Positions 12,052-22,622 of a DNA stretch of 64,000 nt are shown in pieces. Location: the NCBI RefSeq assembly GCF_000204055.1, contig NW_006768788.1:1067115-1131114 (forward strand), read 5' to 3'. The notes beneath the pieces are model-generated. The model was not told the origin of the DNA. It did no database searches and worked only from the letters and a program-made list of their open reading frames with translations. The DNA is from Melampsora larici-populina 98AG31. Its lineage: Eukaryota; Basidiomycota; Pucciniomycetes; Pucciniales; Melampsoraceae. Made by a program: the position numbers and the translations under genes. Each line of letters begins with the position of its first letter. Position 1 is the first letter of the stretch.

Positions 12052-12858
12052 ATTGCGAGGTGATATACAATAACTGGGTCGAGGCAGAGAGATCCTGAGC
12101 CCTTTGAAGGCAACTGTGCGAGGTTGCGAAGTCCTTTTGTTATCTTTTCTTTATCAATGGATAGCAATTACAAGTCTCATGAATGGCGGACACCCACCCC
12201 AATCTGCACTGGTGTGAAACACTTTCAAGTTCAGGCGCAAGCGCGTTAAAATGACTGTTCCCTTTTCATGTGACTTCAAACCATGACTCGGTAGAATGAA
12301 TGGGACTCAAACTTTTCGATGGGCACTAAGCAATATATTAGCTTGATCCGAGGGTATGACCGTTTCACTTGGATAAAACCAGGAGCTTGACGCTTGGCTA
12401 GTCCTTTGGTCACCTGCCGATTGGGCAGTTGTTCATGTGCACCGGATCCCAATAGGTATTCCGATTATGGGAGACTCACAACTAGTGTCACATCATCGGC
12501 GCTCTTGCACACGTTTGGCAAGCTGGAGGTGCTACGGTGACACGAGGAGGGACCCAGCGCAGAGTGTATTTGCTGCATTCGGTTCAGTTGAGGTGCCTTT
12601 CGGATGCGGATGGTATATCTCACATTGCCAATAGATTTCAATGTAACAACTGAGGGGGGCAAGGGTAAGCGCCTCGTTTGCTTCACTTATCGCAAACTCA
12701 TGAGGTGTTTCGATTCAAGCAAGGAAGTGACCCCAGTTCGCTGACGCCCTCATTACTTTTCATGACGGCGGCCCACTGAGTATCTTGAAGCCCAAAAAAC
12801 CCCCCAGCGTTGATATCAATTCTCCTGCCTTTGATATTGGCCTGATTATTCCTCGTCT

Positions 12859-15775
12859 ATGGAACCGGGAGTTCAAACTGCGGACAGCAGGCCGTTGCCC
12901 AACACTGTAAATCGTACCATCCTGGTGTTGAGGTACATGGCCGAGCTGGATATCGCTCCAAAACAATTCATGGTCACTTTCATGTCGTCCATGGAACCGG
13001 AGATCAAATATTGTCGACGCCTGATGAGGACCGGCCTGGGGATTGAGCAAACCCGTTCAATCATCAACAATTTTGGCAAACACACAAAGTCTTGCGAAGA
13101 AGGTCGTGCGGCGTGGGAGGAATTGATATTGGACCAGGTAGGTCGCTTCCTTGGTCCGGATTGAATCATCACAAAGGTTAACATCTGATGGTGATGATTC
13201 ACATCCCTTCAGGCTTCAGACATCGTGAATCATCAAGGATTGCCCCGCGGACATTTCCCTACAGGTGCATATGTCAGTTCAAACAGAATCACCGCCGACT
13301 TTTTCAGCGAGAGTTCTGAAACACTTCGCGAAGAGCAAGTAAAAAAAGGAATGAGCTTCCTATACTCACTCATTCATCAAAAGGTCCAAACCGACCTGAA
13401 TCATCCGCCTGAAGGTGAACAGGATGACGAAGCAGATGAAGACAATTCCTTCACCGATTGCGCCTCAAACACTGCCATGGCCTCTGTGGACGGTAGCCCA
13501 ACGGTTGATGGTGATCTAGATGAAGATACTGTAATGTCCATGGAGAACCTGGTATTCGTCAAACCTTTGGACAAGGACCAAGCTCGTCACAAGCTGGCAA
13601 AGGTTCAAGCACCTCGTTTCTTAATCAATCAGATGTATTCGAGCTGATATATGGGATGAACCACGTAGGTCCCCATCTTGGTTTGTGCAATGATTGCGAA
13701 TACCGGGAACCGTCGCAGCAATGCCCTTCAAACCGCCAATGGTTTGATGGGATACGCGGGTGGAATATCATGTCGAATCAATGAGTGGCTGCATTGCCAC
13801 GGAATCACGACTTCAAGGTCGACTACGCTCGCCGCTATGGACAACCTGCGCCGTGTACAAGAAGATCGTTTGATGGACGTGTTCAAGCTCAATCATAAGC
13901 TTCTCCCACTGCTCATATACGACAACATCGATATCCAACTGAGAATTCATAATACCCGTGTAGAAGCTTCGTCTCGCCTATTTCACGGAACCTGGGGATT
14001 CTTCATCGTGGTGAGGGCTTGTCTCCAGGCGAAGTGTAGCACGGAAGTAGCCCGACTGGCCTCTTTTTTGGACGCAATGGCCTTAGCCGACAAGAAGAGC
14101 GTCCATCTGTCATCTTTTTGCCCTACCCCTGCGGAAGCGGCACATTGGGTGTCAGTAGTCAAGGCGCAAGTGGCGAAAGCATTGAAAGAATACGTGGATC
14201 ACCTCCCTGGCGCGCCAGACAGGCTCAAGCTCCCTTCACTGATGACCAAACCGCCACCCATTGACCCCATTGACATGCACTTACCCAATATACATTTCCT
14301 ACGAATGATAGACGCGCCAGATTCTTCAGCCGAGGGTGTCTCGCGGGTCCTAGACGAGGTCATTCGGCAAATAGGTCTAGATAAGAAGAAGTACGCGGAA
14401 AGCCTGCTTGTAGCCGGAGGTGACGTGGGCTCGAATCAATTGCTCAAGAGCCTGCGTCAGAAGCGGTTTCCTCCTATTGACTCCGTAGAGGGAATCCAAT
14501 GGGTGCTCTCCATCTTTGGTGGGGCTCATACAACGTGGAACTTCACAAAGGCTCTACTAGGTCACCACTGGGGGAAATCCGACAACGGCGATGACACAGG
14601 AGCCTGGCGCTCGTTGTTTGCGTTGGGAGGAGAATATAAAAAACCTCCGGCGACGCAAGATTTCAACACGATTATGCGCTCGGCCCGCATACTTCATAAG
14701 GCCAACCTGGTTCATATCATAAGGTCAGCGTCTATGTATGATACGAACTGGAACGCATGTATGTACTTACCCACCCTTGGTAATTCAAGAGAGACATTCG
14801 AGTCCAACCACGAATTAGATTTGACCAAGGCGAAAGACTGTGAACGTCTGGTAGATCAAATTTGGGATGTATATTTTAGTGGAACATCATTAGAAGAGGC
14901 CAGACTGGCGTTCGACTCAACTCGATACAACTTGATGTTACGGCTGCGAGACTTCGCCACCGTGGTCGAGGCTCACGAAGCCACCCGCGCGGGGGATATA
15001 GGGCGTCTCATCCTCGTGTGGAAACATTGGGCTGTGATGGCCCAAGGCATTCAGGGGTTGTCAAATTATGCAAGACACATCCCGCGGATCGTCTTGTTGC
15101 TAGAGGAAGACTTACCTCGAGAACTGGCACATGCAATTAAACATTGCCTCCTGATTCCGTCTAATGAGAGGCCAGATCATTGGCTTCCGATTGATGAATA
15201 CCTCGAGATCAGCATCTTCTATCTCAAGCAGGTTTATAATAACACGGTAAGTAAGCTCCACACATGGTCAAGTAGGCGTGCTCTGTTCATGACGGAATGT
15301 TGACCAAGCCACCCTTTGAGCGCCCTTAGGGGAATGGCACTGACCTTCGACGCCTGATGGATCGACTCTCCAACATTATTTCTTTGGTAAGTTTCGAGCA
15401 GATCCTCAAAATTTCATTGCATGAATTGTCACAAAGCTTAAAACATTTGAATACAACCGCCTGCAGCTACGAAAGCTAATGCAGCTATTTAAAATTCACT
15501 CTGGACACACGTTACTCTTTCAACCGAGCACCAATTCCATTAGCCCTCAGTCGATGGCGGCGTTCCTGGCTTATGCAAAGGCAAACCTAGGTAAACAGGC
15601 GGCCAGGCGGCCTTCACCTAAGGTAGGTAATATACTCAAGGTAGGAGGGCGGAATATGATCAAGCTCATTCGAGCTGACCAAATGGCGGGTCGTAAGTCG
15701 AGGTTTTGTTGGGGGGCAGCGGACGTGTTGTCTTCGTGGGACAGTCAGGGTTCAGACTTGCCTGGAGAAGAATGA
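12859..15775 (+). pseudogene. DUF6589-like protein, candidate transposase of the TIR element
   Basis: Supported exons are ~12859-13137, 13213-15246, 15330-15386 and 15467-15775. The N-terminal exon holds a helical block (ILVLRYMAELDIAPKQF, then TRSIINNFGKH). The long exon holds the features I associate with DUF6589: NRRSNALQTANGLMGYAGG, LLIYDNIDIQ (invariant Asp), LLVAGGDVGSNQLLKSL (GD motif) and GGAHTTWNFTKALLGHHWG. Spaced acidic positions with His-rich surroundings are compatible with an RNase H-like nuclease, but this is inference. Three in-frame stops sit within 24 bases: TGA 13645, TGA 13657 and TAG 13666. The frame is unchanged across them, and a 34-base intron would be too short, so I read them as C-to-T lesions. 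The 5' start is not resolved. An alternative upstream frame near 12,778-12,900 (PPSVDINSPAFDIGLIIPRL) may be the true first exon. Confidence 0.7.
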
Positions 15776-15850
15776 CATCAAATGAAATGAAAGATGTTAG
15801 CCCAGAAACTCGACAAGTGCTCATAATACTTCAGCAGCGCCTGAGGCCAA

Positions 15851-15902
15851 GCCATCTCGCTCTGACAATGAATATGGACATTCATTGTCAGAGCGAAATG
15901 GC
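15851..15902. terminator. 23-nt stem-loop between the two converging element genes
   Basis: Arms 15851-15873 and 15880-15902 are complementary over 23 positions with one mismatch (C at 15856 against A at 15897). They enclose a 6-base loop (ATGGAC). The hairpin overlaps the stop codon of the helicase gene (TGA on the minus strand at 15888-15890) and lies 76 bases after the stop of the DUF6589-like gene. It could act in 3'-end formation for both transcripts or be a protein-binding site for mobility. The role is inferred. Confidence 0.6.
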
Positions 15903-18654
15903 AAACAGTTTAACCGCTTTGATGAAATCGCACCATGGAAATACCTGAGTCGCCCGTTTGTTTGATGGGGTATTTTCGTAGCAGTGGTCACGTGGGCGTT
16001 TGGGGGTGGTGTCTCGAGGTGCAGGGAGGGGTACCACCGGACTCCTTGGGGAGGTTTGTGCGACCTCATTCTGTGCAGTTGCCGCAGCCTCTTTGGTCAA
16101 TCGTGCTTGACCTCGCTTAGCCGCCGAGTTTGCCTCACGTTCCAATTGTGCATGTTCTCTCTTTGCAGCAGCAACAGCCTCACGTTCCAGGCGTGCCAGT
16201 TCCTTCTTCGCAGCAGTGTCATTTTCTCTTTGGGCTTTCGCGGCGGCCCGTTGCTGAGCTCGTTCAATGGAAAGTGCTTCCTTCAGGGCGGCCCGTTGCC
16301 GCGCTGCTTCTTGCTTTTCTCGCTCTTTCTTTTCGAGCACCGCCGCCCTCTCAAACGCCTTCGCCTGGGCGTCCCGTAGTTTCTGTAAGACTCGGGCCTC
16401 CTTGGTCGCAATTCAAATGGCCTCGAGTCGATGCTTTGAAAGCTGTGCCCCCTCAACTGATTGGACGAGTTTGGGCGGCCCGCGCGAAGGGGTGTCCCTT
16501 CGATTTGCAGCCAGGGCAATAATGTCAGTTGATGACTCAAGGTTCTTCCATTCTAAGAACTCGTCGAAAAGTACAGCGAATTGCCCCGAGATGGCCTCGC
16601 TAGCCAGAACGACTCCGAGATCCTCAGGATCTTGCAGAATATCAACATTCTTAGCGAGGTCCCAAGCTAAGTCTTGGCCGAAATAGTCGTCAGGCCCTAA
16701 ATGGCAAGGCTCAGGGAAAGTGCTGTGCCAAAAGTCATTGAACACCCGAATCCATCGGGAGACCAGGTTTTGGAGAGCCGGACAGTCCAATATGGGATCA
16801 TCAGGGCCACAGAGGTATGGAATGGGGCGCGAATCGCCCAAAGGGAAGTGAGGAGGGTCGGGCAAGCTTGCGAGCAATTCTTCAAGGGCGACCTCGTCCA
16901 TTTCCAGCGCACAATCAAAGTTCACGTTCGTCATAGCCGGTTGAGCCAACCAGAGGGCTTCCGCCTCATCAGGCTCGCAGTTCGAGCAATCACAGACACG
17001 CATATCGGACTCTAGCTGCCGTTTCTCTTTGGCAGCGACAACCGCGGAATCGTTGTCCAGCGGTATGTAACCGTGCCTGGATGAATAATCCGAAGGCTTC
17101 AGCGGCCTAAGTTCGAATGATAATAAGAGAGTCACAACTTACTCCAGATCAACCGCGAGGGCAACACGCAGGCAGACTGGCGTGATAGCCAGCGCATCCA
17201 TACGGTCGTCATCGGTCATGACCATGGGCGTTTCAAAATCATCAACACTATTTTTTCCGTTAGCTCAAAAGTGTTCGACCAACAGAAAGGCCAGGCCTCG
17301 ACGGCGATCCCTGCCACATCGTCCAGACATCTGGACGAAGTTGCACGGGTCTTGGCGCCCAACAATGACCACACGTCGAACCCTGTGCCAGTTCTGGCCT
17401 AACCCTAGTGCAAGGGTACAGCAAATGACGGCGAGTTTACTTGCTACAAACACCTGGACCGCGTGAACTTTTGCGTTCTCGCCGGTGGTGGCGTGGTAAC
17501 GCCGAGCAAAATCCGACTTGCCATTTCCAGCCTCGGTAGGTTGTCCTCGGGCCAAGTTAATCAGCTCTAGATAATCCAATGTTGCATTTTGAGTGCCAGA
17601 GTAAATCAGAGTCGGAGGAATCGATGATGTAGGTATCAAAGTATGATGGGTAAAGAGGTTCCGTAATGAGGCTTTCAGCGGGCGCTTGAAGCTTCTTCTG
17701 ATTAAACGTAGTTCTGGCCGGCTGAGCTCAGCGCGGACGAATCGAACATCACGAGTGTCAAGCTTGAGGTTTCCAACGATAGCTTCAATGGCGTGAGGAG
17801 TGCAAGTGGCTGACATCAAGAGTAAAGGCACTTTGTCGGAGGCCAAAAAGCGACGGGCTAGTTGTCCATAAGAAGGTCGAAAGGCCCCACCATCGTGGAC
17901 TCGGGACCAGCTGGCCAGGCGTTTTGCTTGACCACTCTCGACCAAGCCCCAGGTATATACCATGTGGGCTTCGTCGACCACATTGAGTACCAACCTTGTT
18001 TGGAAACGAGCATCCGTCCACATACGATCAAAAACATCGCTCGTCAAGGCTACCTCTGGGCTCTAGTACCATGTGAGTCGAACATCAATTAGAAATTGTC
18101 AGTTGAAACTCTCATTTATTTAGATGACGAGAATGGAACTAGGGAAGGGGATGGTCAATACCACGTAGACAAAGTTAAATTTTCCCTGAATAATCGCATT
18201 GCAGGCCTCGTGTGTACAGTTGGCTCCTGTCAAATTGATACCTTTCAAATGCACAGATTCCTTCTCGCTGACCTGTTTCGACAAAGACTCGAAATTGTGA
18301 GCTCAATTCCAGGTATGCCCGTAGCTGCGCCAAAGGAGTCTAGCTGACCTGGTCGTCACCTAGAGCATCCAGAGGGTTGATGCTCAGCAAAATTGGTGCC
18401 GCATGCTCCTCATATGCCAAATAGACCAATTCTGGCACTCGGCTTTTGCCAAACCCAGTACCAGCTAATAAGAATGTTGTTTGGCCGTTGATCAAGTTTA
18501 TCACCGCCTCGACTTGCTGGGGTCGGGCAGGATATCCATATTTAGAACGAAACAAGTCGCCGATGATTACTGCTTGCTGTTCTTCACTGATCCCTATAAG
18601 TTCCGCTCGTAGTTTAGGACGTGACGTATTCGATTTGGCTATTCGGAGAGCCAA
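15888..18654 (-). pseudogene. RecQ-like DNA helicase with a CxCxxC segment and coiled-coil tail, in the TIR element
   Basis: Minus-strand exons are about 18654-18349, 18272-18162, 18062-17143 and 17106-15888. Motifs in order: ARPQQVEAVINLI (Q-like), LLAGTGFGKS (Walker A), SPEVALTSD, VVDEAHMVYTWG (DEAH box), LLLMSATCTP (motif III), PPTLIYSGTQNATLDY (motif IV), LALGLGQNWHRVRRVV (motif V), and FVQMSGRCGRDRRRG (motif VI, arginine finger). Then follow DDDRMDALAITPVCLR, CDCSNCEPDE (possible metal-binding Cys) and a long Ala/Arg/Glu coiled coil. RecQ enzymes unwind DNA 3' to 5'. Here a role in transposition is inferred from location. Two in-frame TGA codons interrupt the frame, at 17265-17267 and 16413-16415, each explained by a CGA-to-TGA change. 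The true start is unresolved: the first exon has no in-frame ATG, so one more upstream exon or splice is likely. Confidence 0.78.
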
Positions 18655-18900
18655 GCATTGGAGGCGGACTGACTCCTACGTAGCATTCTGAGAGGTGACG
18701 TTTGTAGAAATGATATAGAGGGTTTCGGAGGGTGGTGATATGATGTGATGTCACTGTGAGGGGGTGTGAATTTCGTGTACTTGGCAGAAATTCCTTGTTT
18801 GGTGCAGCTGATCGAGAAACTGCAGTTTCTCTTGGAACTTTTGTATGTTTTGTCCATCAATCAGGGGTTTTGGACGCCGCAGTCGTGCCCCAGTCATGTA

Positions 18901-19195
18901 CGGCCCCGGTGATGGCCCAGAACCTTTTTTGGGATCTATTATTAAAACGTGATGGGCCGCTGGGGAATTGAGCATGGCAAATTATAGAAGGCAGTCCTGC
19001 GCGTCTTTTTCATTATAGTCTCAACATGTGTTGATAAGTGTTTGAAGTGAGGGAGTGAGACAAGAGATTTTGGGCAGAAGCCCTCCCTGATCTCACGCCA
19101 GATTTTGGAGATTGCGCGTAAGTCCCTCGCTGGCGCTCGGAGGTACGTGGTACTTGTACCGTCGGGGCCACGCGAGTTGGACTTATATAAGTTTG
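18901..19195 (-). repeat. right terminal inverted repeat (295 bp)
   Basis: This is the reverse complement of 10957-11251 with no difference seen. It ends ACTTATATAAGTTTG and is followed by GGAAAGGAC. The identity of the two ends points to a young insertion or to homogenisation of the ends. Confidence 0.93.
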
Positions 19196-19204
19196 GGAAA
19201 GGAC
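19196..19204. repeat. target-site duplication GGAAAGGAC, right copy
   Basis: Exact repeat of 10948-10956. Joining the flanks without the element gives an uninterrupted spacer between the two Grg1-like genes, about 1.2 kb from the stop of copy B to the start of copy A. Confidence 0.85.
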
Positions 19205-19376
19205 GGTCTCTCAGGGTTCAAGGTCTCGACAAGACGAGAGGCAAAGGTTGGAACACGGGTCAAAAGGCTCAACCGCAAGCATAGAGAGAACAGTCTAAGA
19301 TTCATTTTGGCATACGGTGGATGATAGTAATACATTTACAAGGGAAAGTGGGGATCATAGTGGCAACAAAGGATCT

Positions 19377-19804
19377 CTAATGTTTGGCTTTCTCCTAAAG
19401 AAATCAAAATCAAGCAAAGGGTTAGAAGCTAGACCACAAACTCATGACAAAATGTAAACTAACCTTGTTGGCAGTGGCTGATGCACCGTCCTTGACCTCG
19501 TTGATCTTGTCACCGACTGCGTCCTAAATGTGCACGACAAAGTGTTAGGGATACTGATAACATTAAACATAGGAGAGAATAATTCAAAACCTACCTTGGC
19601 AGCTGTTGCCCTGGTACCCATGCTGGCATTGTCATCTTTGGCAACTTCCTTGTTGGCTTCTTTTGATGCAGTGTTTGTGAGCTCGCTGGCCTTGTCACCA
19701 ACGTACTAATAATTCAAACATTAATCAGAATCAGAATCAGACCGAGGAGAGGAGTTCAAGTGAAGCTGACGACTAACGTTTACGGCGTCTTTGACAGTCT
19801 GCAT
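19377..19804 (-). CDS. small Grg1/Ccg-1-like stress/glucose-repressible protein, copy B
   Basis: Exons on the minus strand are 19804-19778, 19705-19595, 19523-19464 and 19394-19377, also 216 bases and 71 residues. The protein starts MQTVKDAVNYVGDK and differs from copy A at few positions (for example DDNAS for DSDAS and RATAAK for RASAAK). All intron positions are the same, while intron sequences have drifted. Substitutions are mostly conservative, so both copies look under selection. The promoter block around TGACGTCA is also kept. The upstream end of the duplicated segment runs into the N gap at 20,386. The function is the same as for copy A, known only as a stress- or carbon-responsive small protein. 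Confidence 0.87.
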
Positions 19805-20083
19805 GATGAATTGGATAAGATGTGTTGAGTTGTGCTAGAGACGAGATGGAATGAAGAGAAAAGAAAATCATAAATTAGAAAAGGAGACGATGGTGATGAA
19901 AGAAAGTAAGGGAAATAAAAGGAAAGGGTGTTGCGGGAATCTAAGACGCACAAGGTGGTTTTTAAGAAGATTGTTTGTCGAATGATTTCAATGATGGTTT
20001 GTGTTGTGGATGGGAGAGAGAAAGAGAACGGCGATTGAGGTCAGCTTTTGTAGTCGAAAGGAAATGGTCTCGAAGCTCTAGCA

Positions 20084-20091
20084 TGACGTCA
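20084..20091. promoter_or_regulatory. CRE/ATF-type palindrome TGACGTCA upstream of Grg1-like copy B
   Basis: Perfect octamer 280 bases upstream of the ATG at 19804, at almost the same distance as in copy A (278). The surrounding promoter has many differences between copies, so the unchanged octamer stands out. Confidence 0.6.
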
Positions 20092-20385
20092 ACTTCAGTT
20101 AGAACTTGATCCGGTAATGACTTACATCATTCCATGAAGATCAACGCTCTCTATGAAAGGCAAATCTTACTCCTCACTTCTGCCATAACCGTATGGTCGA
20201 ACAAGTCCGGCACAAACGATAACCGATCGGAAAGGGCATTAGCCATTTGCGTCATACTCTGAAGTAAGTCTATCACCCCTGCGCATCTCATACGGGTCGT
20301 CAGTTGATGTCCTGACTACACGTAACGCTTGGTATGGTAAAGCTCACATGTGAATCAAAAAGGTTCAGTTTTACTTTGATTTCAT

Positions 20386-20485
20386 NNNNNNNNNNNNNNN
20401 NNNNNNNNNNNNNNNNNNNNNNNNNNNNNNNNNNNNNNNNNNNNNNNNNNNNNNNNNNNNNNNNNNNNNNNNNNNNNNNNNNNNN
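20386..20485. other. assembly gap (100 N)
   Basis: Exactly 100 Ns, the usual placeholder for a scaffold join of unknown length. Distances across this point, including the upstream limit of the Grg1 duplication, should not be trusted. Confidence 0.98.
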
Positions 20486-22325
20486 ACGGTTTTTCGCACC
20501 CATTTGCCTAGTGTTAAAGGTATACACATAACTCCACCGACATGACCAAACTCTGAATAGAAATCAAAATCAAATCACGTGATAAGGGGATTGTTGAAAG
20601 ATGAGCTAGCCAAAAGCCAATTCCATTCCCGTCACATTCTTCTCTTTCTGAAAGACAAGTTAAGGAAGGATACCTTTAAAGGCTGACGCTAGCTATGTAG
20701 CTGCGATTGTTCTTCTAAAATCGTCTGTCAGCCTTGCCTCCAAGCCGACTAGCCAACATTCCATTCTCTTGATTATCATTAGTCAAGCTTCCATATGGGT
20801 CATGAAGAGAACAACAAATGTAGAATTTTATCAATTTTCTTTCCGGTGATCGAATTTGTGCGATTCCATTGTGCAATTTAGGAAGATAGACTAGATCTAG
20901 CGAATAGTAGCGCGCTGTAACATGAAATGTCCCTAGGTATGCAAGTACACGACAGCATCTGGGAGTCCCATGGAGCCTAAGGATAAACCGAATCCAGCTA
21001 CGGGGGTCACGTCGTAAATCTCTGGTCTTTAGTTGAAAAAATGGCAAGGAAAGCCTTGAAGAAATTCATAGATGAATTCAATCCATTGTCAGATGGAGTC
21101 ACTCTCGAGGATCTGCTGTCCAAGGACGGGCAATATTTTGCCACTCGAGCCATCCTTTAGCAACTTTCTCGTCCAGTTTGATGTCCGGCTAATGGTGATG
21201 ACTTATGTGTGTAAACTATGTACTACTTGTAGGATATACCGATTCTAGCGTACTTTCCATGCAAGTTTCAAGCTCACATCGAGCTCACATCACAATTCAT
21301 CAAAAATCTACTGACCAGCATAGACAAGAAGATATATTTAGGTATTCACATGTGTGAATGGGTAGAGGGTCATGGAGAAGAGCTGCTGATGACCTCCAAA
21401 ATGACGTAAGACGCTGACGTAAAAGGTATTGGATAGAGATGATAACCTGTGGTAAAGACGATGACAAAAAAGGATTTGATGCAATTTATTCCGCGTTTTC
21501 CTAATGGCCCACTCTAACAAAAGCTGAAAGTCTATCAGACGTTACGTGCGTTCAACGTCTAGTATACCAAAGGAAGGGATTTGACATCAACCTCTGAGTG
21601 ACTTTCTTGGTATTTTATTTGTATACTGACTACATAAGGGTGGCCACTATCTTTTCCCATGCATAACAAACGGAGCAATCGATAGTGCTATGATTACGAC
21701 ATTGATGTGGAGTATGTTTATCATCCTCACTTGCAAAAGCTGGTGCGGCCCCAATGATATATACGTTGATCGATGGTCGATGCTGAAAAAAGCTCGAACG
21801 GTCAAATCAACGCATCTCAAAGCAAGTCATGACTGGGGTTATAACCTACTTTTAAATCGCAGACGCTTTTACCTTTCGAAAACGACAAGGCGGAAAGCTT
21901 CTTCTCTATGACCGAATTATTAGATACCCTGTGATCACAAACGCAGTTGGGGCAACACTCCAAGCCATGGTCACGACAGAATATAAATTGATTCACTATG
22001 ATATTCTCAGCGGGCATCGCTGTTGAATATTACGCTGATTCTTTGAGGACGAAAGTTCTGAGACAAAAGAGATAGACAATCCCGAATCAGGTTCATCAGA
22101 AGAATAAAAATGAGTATGGATATGCGTTCAAGAAGCGTTGAGATAAGAAGGCACACCAAGAGGATATGATATGATAGGTAGGGAGATTTCTCCGACACGC
22201 AACTGTGCAAACGCGAAACCTACAAGACTTTGAGGAGTTTTTACGATGTGGGATGTATTTATATTTTGATTTGCTTTTCCAGCATCGGTCCGCTCTGTGA
22301 TCACGTCCAGCTGCTAAAGCCCCTC
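20486..22325. other. intergenic stretch without a recognised gene
   Basis: Only short frames without family resemblance are present. GC content and codon look are unlike the neighbouring element. I see no convincing exon chain, repeat pair or RNA gene. Confidence 0.45.
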
Positions 22326-22330
22326 CTTTC
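22326..22330. repeat. target-site duplication CTTTC of the copia element, left
   Basis: CTTTC precedes the left LTR and recurs at 27911-27915 after the right LTR. Five bases is the usual length for Ty1/copia insertion. Confidence 0.9.
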
Positions 22331-22622
22331 TGTTATGGCCGGAGGCCATAGGCGGTTAGGTTAGTGAACGGGGCCACGTCTACGACAAAGCCCGGGGCTT
22401 AGGTTTGGGGATCTTATACAATTAGTTGTACCACTCCTCGATATCCCGGCTCTTCACCCATTGGAGCCGGAACATCGAGCGAGGAACAGAGTGCTCACTT
22501 GAGACTCTGTCACTACAGGTTAGCCTATTCTTCTCTCTATGTTGTAGTGTTTGCAATCCAACCCATTGGAGCCGGAACATCGAGCGAGGAACAGAGTGCT
22601 CACTTGAGACTCTGTCACTACA
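22331..22622 (+). repeat. left LTR (292 bp) with internal 62-bp tandem duplication
   Basis: TG...CA ends. A 62-base segment starting ACCCATTGGAGCCGG occurs twice, at 22456-22517 and from 22561 to the LTR end, 105 bases apart. The inner copy is followed by GGTTA, the same five bases that follow the LTR end in the primer-binding site. Confidence 0.95.

Larger units (their letters stand above)
10957..19195. mobile_element. 8,239-bp TIR transposon encoding a DUF6589-like protein and a RecQ-like helicase
   Basis: The element is bounded by 295-bp inverted repeats (10957-11251 and 18901-19195) that look identical by eye, and by a 9-bp direct repeat GGAAAGGAC. It is inserted between two tandem Grg1-like genes. 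Inside are a plus-strand DUF6589-like gene (about 12,859-15,775) and a minus-strand RecQ-like helicase gene (about 18,660-15,888). They converge on a strong stem-loop at 15,851-15,902. A third small minus-strand frame lies at 11,605-12,051. Internal GC content is higher than that of the host flanks. Long TIRs with a 9-bp duplication recall Mutator-like elements, but I see no MULE transposase. I know of no named superfamily with exactly this gene pair, though KDZ-type fungal transposons are the first comparison to make. Confidence 0.85.

Noticed and set aside
13635..13668. 34-base intron (GTATTC...CGTAG) in the DUF6589-like gene
   Set aside because: Too short for a fungal intron and it would shift the frame (34 is not a multiple of 3), while the downstream conserved block continues in the unspliced frame.
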